A stretch of DNA of 64,000 bases, taken from Streptomyces sp. NBC_00259 (GTDB lineage Bacteria > Actinomycetota > Actinomycetes > Streptomycetales > Streptomycetaceae). Both the position numbers and the translations under genes were made by a program. The notes under the pieces were generated by a model. It was not told the DNA's origin and did not search any database. It saw only the letters and a program-made list of their open reading frames with translations. Shown here piece by piece: positions 32,685 to 42,133 of this stretch. The stretch covers positions 2,790,001 through 2,854,000 of the forward strand of contig NZ_CP108080.1 of NCBI RefSeq assembly GCF_036181745.1. The letters run 5' to 3'. Within the stretch, counting starts at the first letter, position 1. The number at the start of each line of letters is the position of its first letter.

Positions 32685-34688
32685 GTGAGCGGAAACACGA
32701 AAGGACGGGGTCCCGCGGCCGTCGCGGCGCCCGGGAGCACCCACCCTCCGGTCACGGAGCGTGATGCTTCCACCGCGCCTTCCACCGCGCCGTCCAGCGC
32801 ATCGGTCACGGCGCCGGACGCCGCGCGAGACCTCGCCGCGAGCCTTGCACGGGACCTCGCCACGACCATGGCGCGGGACCTGGCGCCGACCGCCCCGACG
32901 GCCGTCCCGGCCGCCCCGGCCGCCGCCGCCGAGTCCGCCGAGTCCGCGGAGCGCCCTGCTTTCGCCTCTCAACTCGCCGACTACCGCGCCGCGTTCAACG
33001 CCGCCCAGCTCGCCATGGCTCTCGTCGACCACGAGGGCCTCGTCGTCACCGCGAACGACGCACTCGCCGCGCTCCTCGGCACCGAACCCGCCGCCCTGTG
33101 CCGGCAGCCCGCCGCCGGTCTCGTCGACCTCGCCACCGACGGCCGTACGTGGCAGGCGTACCGCGAGGTGCTGCGCGGACGGCGCTCCCGCTTCCGCTGC
33201 ACCCGCCGCCTCAAACACGCAGACGGGCATCCGGTCTGGGCCGAGGTCACCGTCGTCCCCGCACCGGACGGCCGGCGCGTGCTGCTCTCCGTCGCGGACA
33301 TCAGCGACCGGCGCGAACTCCAGGCGCGGCTGCGCCACCTCCAGATGCACGATCCGGTGACCCGGCTGCCCAACCGCACCCTGTTCTTCGAACGGCTCAG
33401 CGCGGCGCTCGACTCCTCGTCGTACGAGCACGGCGGCACGGGCCGGATCGGACTGTGCTACCTCGACCTCGACGGCTTCAAGGCCGTCAACGACACGCTC
33501 GGCCACCGCGTCGGCGACCGGCTGCTCACGGCGGTGGCGGGCCGGCTCACCGAGTGCGCGGAGGGCGACGGCCGGACGCGCGGCGGCAGCCATCTCGTGG
33601 CACGGCTCGGCGGCGACGAGTTCGCGATCCTGGTCGAGGACTCCACCGGTACGGAACAGCTCGCCGATCTGGCCCGTTCCGTACTGGCCGCGCTTCAGCA
33701 GCCGTTCGACCTCTCCGGGCAGCGGCTGTCGGTCTCGGCCTCCATCGGGGTCGTCGAGCGCGCGGCCGACGGCACGAGCGCGACCGGGCTGATGCAGGAC
33801 GCGGACACGACGCTGTACTGGGCGAAGGCGGACGGCAAGGCCCGCTGGACCCTCTTCGACCCGGAGCGCAACGCCCACCGGATGACCCGTCAGGCACTGT
33901 CGTCGACCCTGCGGCCGGCCGTCGAGCGGGGGGAGTTCTCGCTGGAGTACCAGCCGCTGGTGTGCATGGCGGACGGGGCGGTGCGGGGTGTGGAGGCCCT
34001 GGTCCGCTGGAACCATCCGCAGTTCGGCACGCTGGCGCCGAATCGGTTCATCGGGATCGCCGAGGAGGACGGCTCGATCGTCCAGCTCGGGCGCTGGATC
34101 CTGCGCACGGCATGCCGGCAGGCCCGCCAGTGGCAGACCGACCACCCCGCGGACACGCCGATCTTCGTCAGCGTCAATGTCGCGGTACGCCAGGTCTGGG
34201 ACTCCGACCTGGTCGCCGACGTCGCCGGGATCCTGGCGGAGACGGGCCTCGCGCCGCATCTGCTGCAGCTCGAACTCACCGAGTCCGCGGTGATGGGCTC
34301 GGCGGGCCGGCCGCTCCAGGCCCTCCAGGCGCTGAGCGACATGGGCGTCCGGATCGCGATCGACGACTTCGGGACCGGGTACTCCAACCTCGCCTATCTG
34401 AGCCGTCTTCCGGTGTCCGTACTGAAACTCGACGGATCGTTTGTTCGCGGCTTCCGCTACGACGACGGCACGCATCCGAACCCTGCGGACGAGACGATCG
34501 TCGAGGCGATGGTCCAGCTGGCGCACCGGCTCGGTCTGACGGTCACCGCGGAGTGCGTGGAGACGGCGGGCCAGGCGGAACGGCTGCGGCGCATCGGCTG
34601 CGACACGGGGCAGGGGTGGTGGTACTCGCGTGCGGTGGCGCCCGACCGGATCGCGGGGATGATCGGCGTCAGCCCCCTGGCGGTGTGA
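32685..34688 (+). CDS. cdgA: CdgA, PAS-GGDEF-EAL c-di-GMP signalling protein
   Basis: 667 residues from GTG 32685, with GGGAG upstream. The N-terminal about 85 residues are Ala/Thr/Pro-rich. A PAS domain spans about residues 90-210 (FNAAQLAMALVDHEGLVVTAND). The GGDEF domain has an intact RLGGDEFAIL active site near residue 306. The EAL domain begins with VEALVRW and keeps LELTES, AIDDFGTGYSNL and VLKLDGSFV. It is cytosolic, since no membrane helix is seen. In S. coelicolor CdgA influences development and actinorhodin through c-di-GMP and BldD. Orn, which clears pGpG, is 29 kb away. Confidence 0.88.
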   Translation: MSGNTKGRGPAAVAAPGSTHPPVTERDASTAPSTAPSSASVTAPDAARDLAASLARDLATTMARDLAPTAPTAVPAAPAAAAESAESAERPAFASQLADYRAAFNAAQLAMALVDHEGLVVTANDALAALLGTEPAALCRQPAAGLVDLATDGRTWQAYREVLRGRRSRFRCTRRLKHADGHPVWAEVTVVPAPDGRRVLLSVADISDRRELQARLRHLQMHDPVTRLPNRTLFFERLSAALDSSSYEHGGTGRIGLCYLDLDGFKAVNDTLGHRVGDRLLTAVAGRLTECAEGDGRTRGGSHLVARLGGDEFAILVEDSTGTEQLADLARSVLAALQQPFDLSGQRLSVSASIGVVERAADGTSATGLMQDADTTLYWAKADGKARWTLFDPERNAHRMTRQALSSTLRPAVERGEFSLEYQPLVCMADGAVRGVEALVRWNHPQFGTLAPNRFIGIAEEDGSIVQLGRWILRTACRQARQWQTDHPADTPIFVSVNVAVRQVWDSDLVADVAGILAETGLAPHLLQLELTESAVMGSAGRPLQALQALSDMGVRIAIDDFGTGYSNLAYLSRLPVSVLKLDGSFVRGFRYDDGTHPNPADETIVEAMVQLAHRLGLTVTAECVETAGQAERLRRIGCDTGQGWWYSRAVAPDRIAGMIGVSPLAV

Positions 34689-34712
34689 CCGCCCGGGGGC
34701 TGAACGCGGTTT

Positions 34713-35828
34713 CTACTCCGGCAGTCCGTACGCGTCCGCGATCAGCTCGTACGAACGCACCCGCGCATCCCCGCCGTGCGCGTTGGCCGTGATCATCAGT
34801 TCGTCCGCTCCCGTGCGCTTCTGCAGGTCGTCCAGGCCCGTACGGACCTCGTCCGGCGTGCCATGGACGATGTTGCCGAGCCAGCTGTCCACGAACTCCC
34901 GCTCCAGCGGGCTGAACCCGTACGCCTCGGCCTCCTCCGGCGTCGGGACCAGACCCGGGCGTCCGGTGCGCAGCCGCAGCATCGACAGGGCGCCGGTCAT
35001 GACCTGGCGGCGCGCCTCGCGGGCGTCGTCGGAGGCGAGGGCGGCGACGCCGATCAGGGCGTAGGGCTCGGCCAGCACGGCCGAGGGGCGGAAGGTGTCC
35101 CGGTAGAGGTCGAGCGCCGGGACGGTGTTCTGCGCCGAGAAGTGGTGGGCGAACGCGAACGGCAGGCCGAGCGTTCCGGCCAGCCGGGCGCTGAAGCCGG
35201 AGGAGCCGAGCAGCCAGATCGGCGGCCGGGCCGGGGACTGGACCCCGCCCGGAGCGGTGGCCTGGACGGGACCCGGGACCGCGTGGATCCGGGCGTACGG
35301 GTGGCCGTCGGGGAAGTCGTCGTCCAGGAAGCGGGTCAGCTCGACGAGCTGCTGCGGGAAGTCGTCGGCACCCTCGTTCAGCCGCTCGGTGCGGCGCAGC
35401 GCGGCGGCGGTGGCGCCGTCCGTGCCGGGTGCGCGGCCGAGTCCCAGATCGATACGGCCCGGCGCGAGGGCCTCCAGGGTGCCGAACTGTTCGGCGATCA
35501 CCAGGGGCGCGTGGTTCGGCAGCATGACACCGCCGGAGCCGAGGCGGATGCGCTCGGTGTGGGCGGCGAGATGGGCGAGGATCACGGCCGGGGAGGACGA
35601 GGCGACCCCGGGCATCGAGTGGTGCTCGGCGACCCAGTGGCGGTGGTAGCCGCGCCGCTCGGCGAGGCGGGCGATGTCCACGCTGGTGCGCAGCGCCTGG
35701 CCGGCGGTGCGGCCGCTGCCGACGGTGACCAGGTCCAGCACCGACAGGGGTACGGGGGCGGTTCCGCGCGCCGTACCCCGGATCTCGTCGCCGGTCTCCG
35801 GTGCGTCCGGTACGTCCGGTGCGTCCAC
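34713..35828 (-). CDS. luciferase-like (LLM-class) flavin-dependent oxidoreductase
   Basis: 371 residues from GTG 35828 (GGAGG upstream; the ORF runs further 5' without a site). Features of the bacterial luciferase barrel: [71 protein letters not shown]. Likely an FMNH2-dependent oxygenase or reductase; the substrate is unknown. Divergent from the MazG-like gene. Confidence 0.85.
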   Translation of the reverse strand: MDAPDVPDAPETGDEIRGTARGTAPVPLSVLDLVTVGSGRTAGQALRTSVDIARLAERRGYHRHWVAEHHSMPGVASSSPAVILAHLAAHTERIRLGSGGVMLPNHAPLVIAEQFGTLEALAPGRIDLGLGRAPGTDGATAAALRRTERLNEGADDFPQQLVELTRFLDDDFPDGHPYARIHAVPGPVQATAPGGVQSPARPPIWLLGSSGFSARLAGTLGLPFAFAHHFSAQNTVPALDLYRDTFRPSAVLAEPYALIGVAALASDDAREARRQVMTGALSMLRLRTGRPGLVPTPEEAEAYGFSPLEREFVDSWLGNIVHGTPDEVRTGLDDLQKRTGADELMITANAHGGDARVRSYELIADAYGLPE

Positions 35829-35995
35829 GGGTGGGCCTCCTGCCTTGTCGTGCGTGTCCCTATCCCCGAAACTAACAGGAGGCTCTCTCCGGTTATTCCG
35901 TACGGGGGTACGCGCCCGGCGCCACGGCGCGACCGGCGGGCGATGGCATCGGCCCCGATGCAGCCATCGATCCAGCACCTCGTACGGGATTCCAC

Positions 35996-36364
35996 GTGGC
36001 GTGCGACCTGGACGCCCCGGCACGGCCGGCGCCGGTTTCTCCCGAACTCGCGGCCCACCGCCAGGAACTGCTCCACGAGGAGGTACAGGAACTGGCCGAG
36101 GCCGCCGCGAGCGGCGATCTGGAGCACATCGCGCACGAACTCGCCGACGTGGTCTACATCGCCTACGGCACCGCCGTCGTCCACGGCATCGATCTGGACG
36201 CGGTGATCCGCGAGATCCACCGGGCCAACATGTCCAAGCCGGGGCCGGACGGACGCCCGGCGCGGCGAAGCGACGGCAAGGTCCTCAAGGGCGACGCCTA
36301 CCAGCCGCCGGACGTCGCCGCCGTGCTCCGCGCACAGGGGTGGGCACCCGGCGGTCACGGGTGA
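35996..36364 (+). CDS. MazG-like nucleotide pyrophosphohydrolase
   Basis: 122 residues from GTG 35996. All-alpha NTP-PPase core: [13 protein letters not shown] and [18 protein letters not shown] provide the EExxE and ExxD metal ligands. [20 protein letters not shown] follows, typical of this subfamily. In-frame sequence upstream (FHVAC...) resembles the N-terminal helix of relatives but holds no ATG/GTG/TTG, so the true start may be unusual or the protein slightly shortened. Confidence 0.78.
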   Translation: MACDLDAPARPAPVSPELAAHRQELLHEEVQELAEAAASGDLEHIAHELADVVYIAYGTAVVHGIDLDAVIREIHRANMSKPGPDGRPARRSDGKVLKGDAYQPPDVAAVLRAQGWAPGGHG

Positions 36365-36477
36365 GGCCGACCGGACCCGGGCCCGGACCTCGGCGTCAGG
36401 GCCCGTGACCTCGACGGCTCCCGATGAGCCGTCATGACCGGGCCCGCCCACCGCGGTCCGAAGACGTCCGCGCGCGT

Positions 36478-36600
36478 CGCCCTCCTCGCGGTCCCGCGCT
36501 GGCCGTCCTCCTCGCGGTCCCGCGCGGGCCGCCCTACCCGCCGTCCCGCGCGGGCCGTCCTCCTCGGCGTCCGGCGCGGGCGTCTACTCGCCGTCCGGCC
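36478..36600. repeat. four to five tandem 26-bp repeats at the 3' end of a racemase-like gene
   Basis: Units at 36478-36503, 36504-36529, 36530-36555 and 36556-36581, each of the form CGYCCTCCTCGCGGTCCCGC plus GCGGGC with variants. A partial fifth unit overlaps the stop codon and last codons of the minus-strand gene at 36584. Confidence 0.8.
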
Positions 36601-37321
36601 AGTCGTCAGGACGCGCGAACAACCTGCCCAGGCCGTCCGCCCACGCCTTGCGCTCCGCCAGGCGCAGCCCTTCCCACACCGTCACCTGGTTCGCCGTGAG
36701 GACCGGCTTGCCCAGCGCCTCCTCCAGCTCCGCCAGATGCGCCGTCGTGTGCAGCGCGGTGTCCGGCAGGAGCACCGCCTCCGCCCGTGGGTCGTCGCCC
36801 GCGCGGGCCAGCTCCAGCACCTGGTCGCGCTCCCATGTGCCGACCTCGGCGGCCGTGACGATCCCGCTCGCCCTCGCCGCGGTCACCTCGATCCCGGCGG
36901 CACCGAGGAACTCCGCGAAGGACTCGGTCACGTCCTGCGGGTACGTCGCCGCCACCGCGACCCGGCCCGCGCCCAGCGCCTGCGCCGCGTGGACGAACGC
37001 GAACGACGTGCTCGACGCCGGCAGCCCGGCCGTCTGCGCCAGCTCCCGGATCTGCTGCTGCGCGCCGTCCCAGCCGCGGATGAAGCTTCCGCTCGTACAG
37101 GCCCACACCAGCGATTCCGATCCGGCCATCCGCAGCTCCTCCACCCCGGCCGCCAGCCGGTCCGCCGCGCCCATCTCGATCAGCGCGTCCTCGCGGTGCG
37201 CGTCCTCGCCGATGTCGGTGTGGAAGAGCGGCAGCCGGATGTCGCTGTCGAGCAGGACGGCGATCCTCGGGTAGTCGTCCTCGGCGGAGTGCCCCGGATA
37301 GAGGAGTCCGACAGTCGTCAT
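36584..37321 (-). CDS. maleate-isomerase/Asp-Glu-racemase-like protein, second Cys missing
   Basis: 245 residues from ATG 37321, overlapping the upstream stop (ATGA). The first catalytic Cys lies in WACTSGSF. The equivalent of the second Cys reads LLPDTALHT, with Asp instead of Cys. ANQVTVW closes the domain, as in the paralogue upstream. The family interconverts or decarboxylates malonate- and maleate-type acids. Loss of one Cys points to a different reaction (arylmalonate-decarboxylase-like) or a non-catalytic role. The C-terminus runs into a 26-bp repeat array. Confidence 0.75.
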   Translation of the reverse strand: MTTVGLLYPGHSAEDDYPRIAVLLDSDIRLPLFHTDIGEDAHREDALIEMGAADRLAAGVEELRMAGSESLVWACTSGSFIRGWDGAQQQIRELAQTAGLPASSTSFAFVHAAQALGAGRVAVAATYPQDVTESFAEFLGAAGIEVTAARASGIVTAAEVGTWERDQVLELARAGDDPRAEAVLLPDTALHTTAHLAELEEALGKPVLTANQVTVWEGLRLAERKAWADGLGRLFARPDDWPDGE

Positions 37322-38175
37322 GTCCATCCTTCCTGTTCCTCGGACTGGGTGACCGGGGGCGCGACCGGCGGCGCGGAGGCGGCCGGTGGCGCCGGCGGGG
37401 CCGGGGGCGGCGGCTCCTCGTGCGGCCCGGCGGTGTCCATCAGGAGAGCCTGGTACGGGCCGACGGCGTAGACGCCGATCCGGCGGAGCGCGGCCCACAT
37501 CGTGACCTGGTTGGCGGAGAGCACCGGCATCCGCAGTTCCGCCTCCAGCTGGGGTATCGCGTCGTACGTCGGAAGATTCGTGCAGCTGATGAAGAGCGCG
37601 TCCGCCGCGCCCACCACGGCCTGGCGGGCCATGTCCACCACCGACCGGTACGGCACCTTCCAGATGTACCGGGTCAGTCCCAGGAAGGCGCGGCCCGTGA
37701 CCGCTACCCCGGCCTCACCGAGATAGTCCTCCAGCGCCCGGGTCACGGAGTCCGTGTACGGGGTGACCACGGCGATACGGCGGGCGCCGAGCTCTTCGAG
37801 GGCTTCGAGCAGCGCGCCGGAGGTGGTCAGCGAGGCGACCTCCCCCGCGGACGTCATCGCCTCGCACATGGCCCGCTCGCCCGCCACTCCACCGACGAAG
37901 CTGCCGCTGGTGCAGGCGTACGCGATGACCTCCGGCTCGGACGCGGACAGCGCCCGCACCGCCTCACCGAGCGTCTCGTGCTCGCTGACGATCCGGGCGA
38001 GGTCGAGGGAGACCTCGACGGGCACGTACGGCGTACGGGTGAGACGCAGCGAGACGTCATCGGGCACCCAGCGCCACAGCTCACGGTCCAGCGCGAAGTC
38101 GAACGGGGCGACCACACCGATCCCGCGTTGCGGGGCGGGTCCGCCCAGGAACGAGACTTCGAGGGACACATCCAT
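37318..38175 (-). CDS. maleate cis-trans isomerase-like protein (Asp/Glu racemase superfamily)
   Basis: 285 residues from ATG 38175. Both catalytic Cys positions are kept: YACTSGSF (near residue 96) and FISCTNLPTYDA (near residue 195). ANQVTMW follows, then a Pro/Ala-rich tail of about 35 residues. Similar proteins (EutA, NicE) act in ectoine or nicotinate breakdown. Coupled to the one-Cys paralogue downstream. Divergent from the dehydrogenase-amidase pair. Confidence 0.78.
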   Translation of the reverse strand: MDVSLEVSFLGGPAPQRGIGVVAPFDFALDRELWRWVPDDVSLRLTRTPYVPVEVSLDLARIVSEHETLGEAVRALSASEPEVIAYACTSGSFVGGVAGERAMCEAMTSAGEVASLTTSGALLEALEELGARRIAVVTPYTDSVTRALEDYLGEAGVAVTGRAFLGLTRYIWKVPYRSVVDMARQAVVGAADALFISCTNLPTYDAIPQLEAELRMPVLSANQVTMWAALRRIGVYAVGPYQALLMDTAGPHEEPPPPAPPAPPAASAPPVAPPVTQSEEQEGWT

Positions 38176-38273
38176 CACAGGCCCCCTTTTGACGTCTTGT
38201 TGACGACGGTAGGTTGGGGTGCGAGCGTGGGTCAATCCGTACATGTCAGACGTTCAGAAACGGTTTCCCCGCG

Positions 38274-39227
38274 ATGTCCGTCCCGATTCTTCTCGTACTG
38301 GAAGCGGACCCTCCGCCACGGCTCGGACGGCTCACCGGCCGCGCCGAGATCCGGTACGCCGACGACCGCTCCCTCGCCGCGGAACTGCCGCACGCCGACG
38401 CGCTGCTGGTGTGGGACTTCACCTCCGACGCGGTACGCCACGCCTGGCCCGGAGGCGGCCCGAGACCGCGCTGGGTGCACACCCCGAGCGCGGGCGTGGA
38501 CCGGCTGATCTGCCCCGAGTTCACCGACTCCGACACGGTCCTGACCAATGCCCGGGGGATCTTCGAGCAGCCCATCGCCGAGTACGTGGCCGCCCTCGTG
38601 CTGGCGATGGCCAAGGACGTGCCCGGCACCCTGGAGCTCCAGCGGCAGCGCCGATGGCGGCACCGGGAGTCCCTGCCGGTGGCGGGCAGCCGGGCCGTCG
38701 TCGTCGGCGCGGGCCCGATCGGCCAGGCGATCGCGCGCACCCTGCGGGCGCTGGACGTGGAGGTGGCCCTCACCGGGCGCACGGCCCGGCCGGGGGTGCA
38801 CGGCGCCGAGGACCTGGACCGGCTGCTGACCCTCGCCGACTGGGTCGTGTGCGCGGCGCCGCTGACGGAGGCGACCCGGGGCATGTTCGGTGCCCGGCGG
38901 TTCGCGCTGATGCGGCCCTCGGCCCGGTTCGTCAACGTGGGGCGGGGGGCGCTGGTGGTCGAGGACGAGCTGGTCACGGCGGTCACCGAGCGGCACATCG
39001 CGGGCGCGGCCCTGGACGTCTTCGAGGAGGAGCCGCTCGGGCCCGGCCACCGGCTGTGGGACGTTCCGGGGCTGATCGTCTCGCCGCACATGAGCGGTGA
39101 CACGGTGGGCTGGCGCGACCGGCTGGGTGAGCAGTTCGTCGGACTCTTCGAGCTGTGGTCGGCCGGAAAGCCGCTGCCGAACGTGGTCGACAAGAAACGT
39201 GGGTACGTCCCCTCCCATGACTCCTGA
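38274..39227 (+). CDS. D-isomer-specific 2-hydroxyacid dehydrogenase
   Basis: 317 residues from ATG 38274. The NAD-binding loop is AVVVGAGPIGQAIARTL (near residue 140). The catalytic Arg lies in FVNVGRGALV, the Glu in HIAGAALDVFEEEPL, and His in IVSPHMSGDT. N- and C-terminal segments form the catalytic flavodoxin-like domain. Overlaps the amidase gene by 11 bp, so the two are co-expressed. Substrate unknown; it probably acts on a 2-keto acid from the same catabolic pathway. Confidence 0.87.
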   Translation: MSVPILLVLEADPPPRLGRLTGRAEIRYADDRSLAAELPHADALLVWDFTSDAVRHAWPGGGPRPRWVHTPSAGVDRLICPEFTDSDTVLTNARGIFEQPIAEYVAALVLAMAKDVPGTLELQRQRRWRHRESLPVAGSRAVVVGAGPIGQAIARTLRALDVEVALTGRTARPGVHGAEDLDRLLTLADWVVCAAPLTEATRGMFGARRFALMRPSARFVNVGRGALVVEDELVTAVTERHIAGAALDVFEEEPLGPGHRLWDVPGLIVSPHMSGDTVGWRDRLGEQFVGLFELWSAGKPLPNVVDKKRGYVPSHDS

Positions 39228-40632
39228 GCCGAACGACCTGAGTGCCCTGACCGCACGTCATCTCATCGCCGGCTACGAGCGGGGCGACTTCTCCCCGGTG
39301 GAGGCGGCCCGCGCGGTCCTCGAGCGGGCCGAGGAGGCGCAGCGCCTCACCAACGCGTTCGTCCGGATCGACGGCGAGCAGGCGCTGGCGCAGGCGGAGG
39401 CGGCCACCGAGCGCCGCCGCAGAAGGGAACCGCTCGGACCGCTCGACGGCGTGCCCGTGACGGTCAAGGACATCCTGCTGCAGGCGGGCGCGCCGACGCT
39501 GCGCGGTTCCAGGACCGTGCGTCCCGCTGCCTCGGCCTGGGACGAGGACGCCCCGGCCGTGGCGCGGCTGCGGGAGCAGGGCGCGGTGTTCATCGGCAAG
39601 ACGACGACGCCGGAGTTCGGCTGGAAGGGCGTCACGGACTCCCCGCTGACCGGGGTCACCCGCAATCCGTACGACCCGTCGCGCACGGCCGGCGGATCCA
39701 GCGGCGGGAGCGCGGCGGCCGTCGCGCTGGGCGCGGCGCCGCTGTCGATCGGGACGGACGGGGGCGGATCGGTCCGTATCCCGGCCTCGTTCTGCGGGAT
39801 CTTCGGGCTGAAGCCGACGTACGGCCGGATCCCGCTGTTCCCGTCGAGCCCGTTCGGCACGCTGGCCCATGCCGGGCCGATGACGCGGGACGCCGCGGAC
39901 GCGGCGCTGCTGCTGGATGTGATCAGCGGGCCCGACTGGCGCGACTGGTCCCAGCTGGCGCCCGCGCCGAGGACCGCGGAGGGCCTGGCCGAGGGTGTGA
40001 AGGGCCTGCGGATCGCGTACTCCCCGTCGCTCGGCGGCCAGGTCGCGGTACGGCCCGCGGTCGCTTCCGCGGTGCGCGGGGCGGTGGGCCGGCTCGCGGA
40101 GCTGGGCGCGTACATCGAGGAGGCCGACCCGGACATCGCGGACCCGGTGGAGGCCTTCCACACGCTGTGGTTCAGCGGGGCGGCCCGAGTGGTGCAGCAC
40201 TTCGGGGCGGAGCAGCGGGAGCTGCTCGACCCGGGGCTGCGGGAGGTCTGCGAGGCGGGTGCGCGGGCTTCGGCTCTGGACTACCTCGCGGCCGTGGACG
40301 TCCGGATGGACCTGGGGCGGCGGATGGGCCGGTTCCATACGGCGTACGACCTGCTGGTCACGCCGACGCTGCCGATCACCGCGTTCGAGGCGGGAGCGGA
40401 GGTGCCCCGCGAATCCGGACACCGGCGCTGGACGGGGTGGACCCCGTTCACCTACCCGTTCAACCTCACCCAGCAGCCGGCCGCGACGGTGCCGTGCGGG
40501 GTGGACGAGGACGGCCTTCCGGTCGGCGTCCAGCTCGTCGCACCCCGGCACGGCGACGCCCTGGTCCTGCGCGCGGCGCACGCGTTGTACGAATCGGGAC
40601 TGGCGACGGTCCCGTCACCGGTGACCTCGTAG
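39217..40632 (+). CDS. amidase-signature hydrolase
   Basis: 471 residues. The Ser-cisSer-Lys triad region is clear: VTVKDILLQAGAPTLRGS holds the Lys (near residue 82). TAGGSSGGSAAAVALG and SIGTDGGGSVRIPASFCG hold the two Ser residues. Hydrolyses an amide or related linkage. It sits between the hydroxyacid dehydrogenase and the DUF3830/ABC genes, suggesting it deacylates an imported compound. Confidence 0.88.
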   Translation: MTPEPNDLSALTARHLIAGYERGDFSPVEAARAVLERAEEAQRLTNAFVRIDGEQALAQAEAATERRRRREPLGPLDGVPVTVKDILLQAGAPTLRGSRTVRPAASAWDEDAPAVARLREQGAVFIGKTTTPEFGWKGVTDSPLTGVTRNPYDPSRTAGGSSGGSAAAVALGAAPLSIGTDGGGSVRIPASFCGIFGLKPTYGRIPLFPSSPFGTLAHAGPMTRDAADAALLLDVISGPDWRDWSQLAPAPRTAEGLAEGVKGLRIAYSPSLGGQVAVRPAVASAVRGAVGRLAELGAYIEEADPDIADPVEAFHTLWFSGAARVVQHFGAEQRELLDPGLREVCEAGARASALDYLAAVDVRMDLGRRMGRFHTAYDLLVTPTLPITAFEAGAEVPRESGHRRWTGWTPFTYPFNLTQQPAATVPCGVDEDGLPVGVQLVAPRHGDALVLRAAHALYESGLATVPSPVTS

Positions 40633-40705
40633 CGGCAGGCGTCGGACTCCCCACGTCCCTGCCGGGCGTGGGGAGTTCGACGCGCGGGTCGGGGGAAGGG
40701 AGGTC

Positions 40706-41197
40706 TCACGCCCGCCGGAACGTCAGCGTCTCCCCCAGCGCCCCCGCCCGCCAGAGGTCCTGGCACGCGTCGGCCATCCGGTCCAGCCCTTCGACCACCT
40801 GCCCCCACACGATCCCCGGCACCCAGCCCGTGTCGCCGTTGAGCAGCAGGTTGTTGCGTTCGTAGAAGAGCGCGAGGTCGACGGTCACCGGCCGGGAGAG
40901 GTCGCGGTCGTACCCGTACGCCGCGGTGCCCAGCTCCGTACCACTGAAGGTGAAGTAGCAGAGGTCCCCCGGGATGGGCGTCACCGTGGGGTTCTCCAGC
41001 GGTGGCTCCCGGTCCGCGAAGGCGGGGAACAGGGCGTAGATCTCGTTGCGGGCGTACTTCGCGTGGTACACGTCGCCGCCGAGCGGCAGCGCGTCCCACA
41101 CCGCCCGGCAGGTCACGGGCGCCCGGTCGTCGAGGAGCCGCGCGGTGCAGTGCACTCCGCGCTTTGCGAGCGAAACGTCAATGAAGCGATCAGCCAT
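40706..41197 (-). CDS. DUF3830-family cyclophilin-like protein
   Basis: 163 residues from ATG 41197. The sequence has an AP...AVWDALP...HAKYARNEIYA start, PGDLCYFTFSG and YERNNLLLNGDTGWVPG. These fit the small cyclophilin-like DUF3830 proteins often encoded beside amino-acid or ectoine-type ABC transporters and amidases. Divergent from ehuB with only 42 bp between the starts. Function unknown. Confidence 0.7.
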   Translation of the reverse strand: MADRFIDVSLAKRGVHCTARLLDDRAPVTCRAVWDALPLGGDVYHAKYARNEIYALFPAFADREPPLENPTVTPIPGDLCYFTFSGTELGTAAYGYDRDLSRPVTVDLALFYERNNLLLNGDTGWVPGIVWGQVVEGLDRMADACQDLWRAGALGETLTFRRA

Positions 41198-41239
41198 TGT
41201 GTACGCATACCCCGACTGAGGCCGGGTAGCCGCGCGCCC

Positions 41240-42133
41240 ATGGCTCCACACACGGCTCCACACACCAGACGAGCGATACGGCGGCGCACCCTGCTGCTCG
41301 GTACCGCGGGCGCACTCGGTGCGGCCGGCGCGGCCGGGGCGACGGGCTGCGCCAGGGTCCCCTCGGGCGACGCCCTCGCCCGGCTGAGATCCCAGGGCAC
41401 GGTGCGGCTCGGGATCGCGGGCGAGGTGCCGTACGGCTACATCGACGAACAGGGCGAGTTCACCGGAGAGGCCCCGGAACTCGCCAAGGCCGTCTTCCAG
41501 CGCCTCGGTGTCGGAAATGTCCAGCCGGTCGCCACCGACTTCGCCTCCCTCATACCCGGACTCAATTCGCAGCAGTTCGACGTCGTTTCAGCCGGAATGT
41601 ACATCAACAAGGAACGCTGCGCGCAGGTTCTCTTCTCGGACCCGGAATACCAGATGCTGGATTCTTTCATCGTGCGCAAAGGCAATCCGAAGAATCTGCG
41701 CAGTTACGAGGACGTCGTCCGGACGAAGGCGAAATTCGCGACGGGCACCGGATACGCGGAGATCGACTACGCGGTCGCGGCCGGGTATCCGGAGAAGGAC
41801 ATCGTCATCCTGCAGGACCAGGTGGCCGGGCTGAACGCCGTCGAGTCCGGGCGCGTCGACGTCTTCGCCGGTACCGCCCTCACCACCCGTGAGGTGGTCC
41901 GCAAGAGCGGCAAGGCCGAGTCGACCGAGCCGTTCGCCGCGGTCGTCGACGGCAAGAAGAAGATCGACGGGGGCGGGTTCGCCTTCCGGCCGACCGACAC
42001 CGAGCTGCGGGACGCCTTCAACACCGAGATCCACAAGATGAAGAAGAGCGGTGAACTCTTCCGCATCCTGCGCCGGTTCGGCTTCACCGAGAGCGAGATG
42101 ACGGAGCTCACGGCGAAGGAGCTGTGCCGATGA
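41240..42133 (+). CDS. ehuB: EhuB-like polar amino acid/ectoine-binding protein
   Basis: 297 residues. A twin-arginine-like basic start (RRAIRRRTLLLG) and lipobox ATGC around residue 36 suggest an exported lipoprotein. A family 3 solute-binding fold follows (GIAGEVPYGYIDEQGEFTGE, VDFASLIPGLNSQQFDVVSAG, MYINKERC). The MYINKERC block is characteristic of EhuB. Heads a tightly overlapping ehuBCDA-type operon. Ectoine as the substrate is inferred from family resemblance and the neighbouring EutA-like genes. Confidence 0.72.
   Translation: MAPHTAPHTRRAIRRRTLLLGTAGALGAAGAAGATGCARVPSGDALARLRSQGTVRLGIAGEVPYGYIDEQGEFTGEAPELAKAVFQRLGVGNVQPVATDFASLIPGLNSQQFDVVSAGMYINKERCAQVLFSDPEYQMLDSFIVRKGNPKNLRSYEDVVRTKAKFATGTGYAEIDYAVAAGYPEKDIVILQDQVAGLNAVESGRVDVFAGTALTTREVVRKSGKAESTEPFAAVVDGKKKIDGGGFAFRPTDTELRDAFNTEIHKMKKSGELFRILRRFGFTESEMTELTAKELCR

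Noticed and set aside
32493..34526. 677-aa minus-strand ORF opposite cdgA
   Set aside because: cdgA carries intact PAS, GGDEF and EAL motifs; the antisense frame has none.
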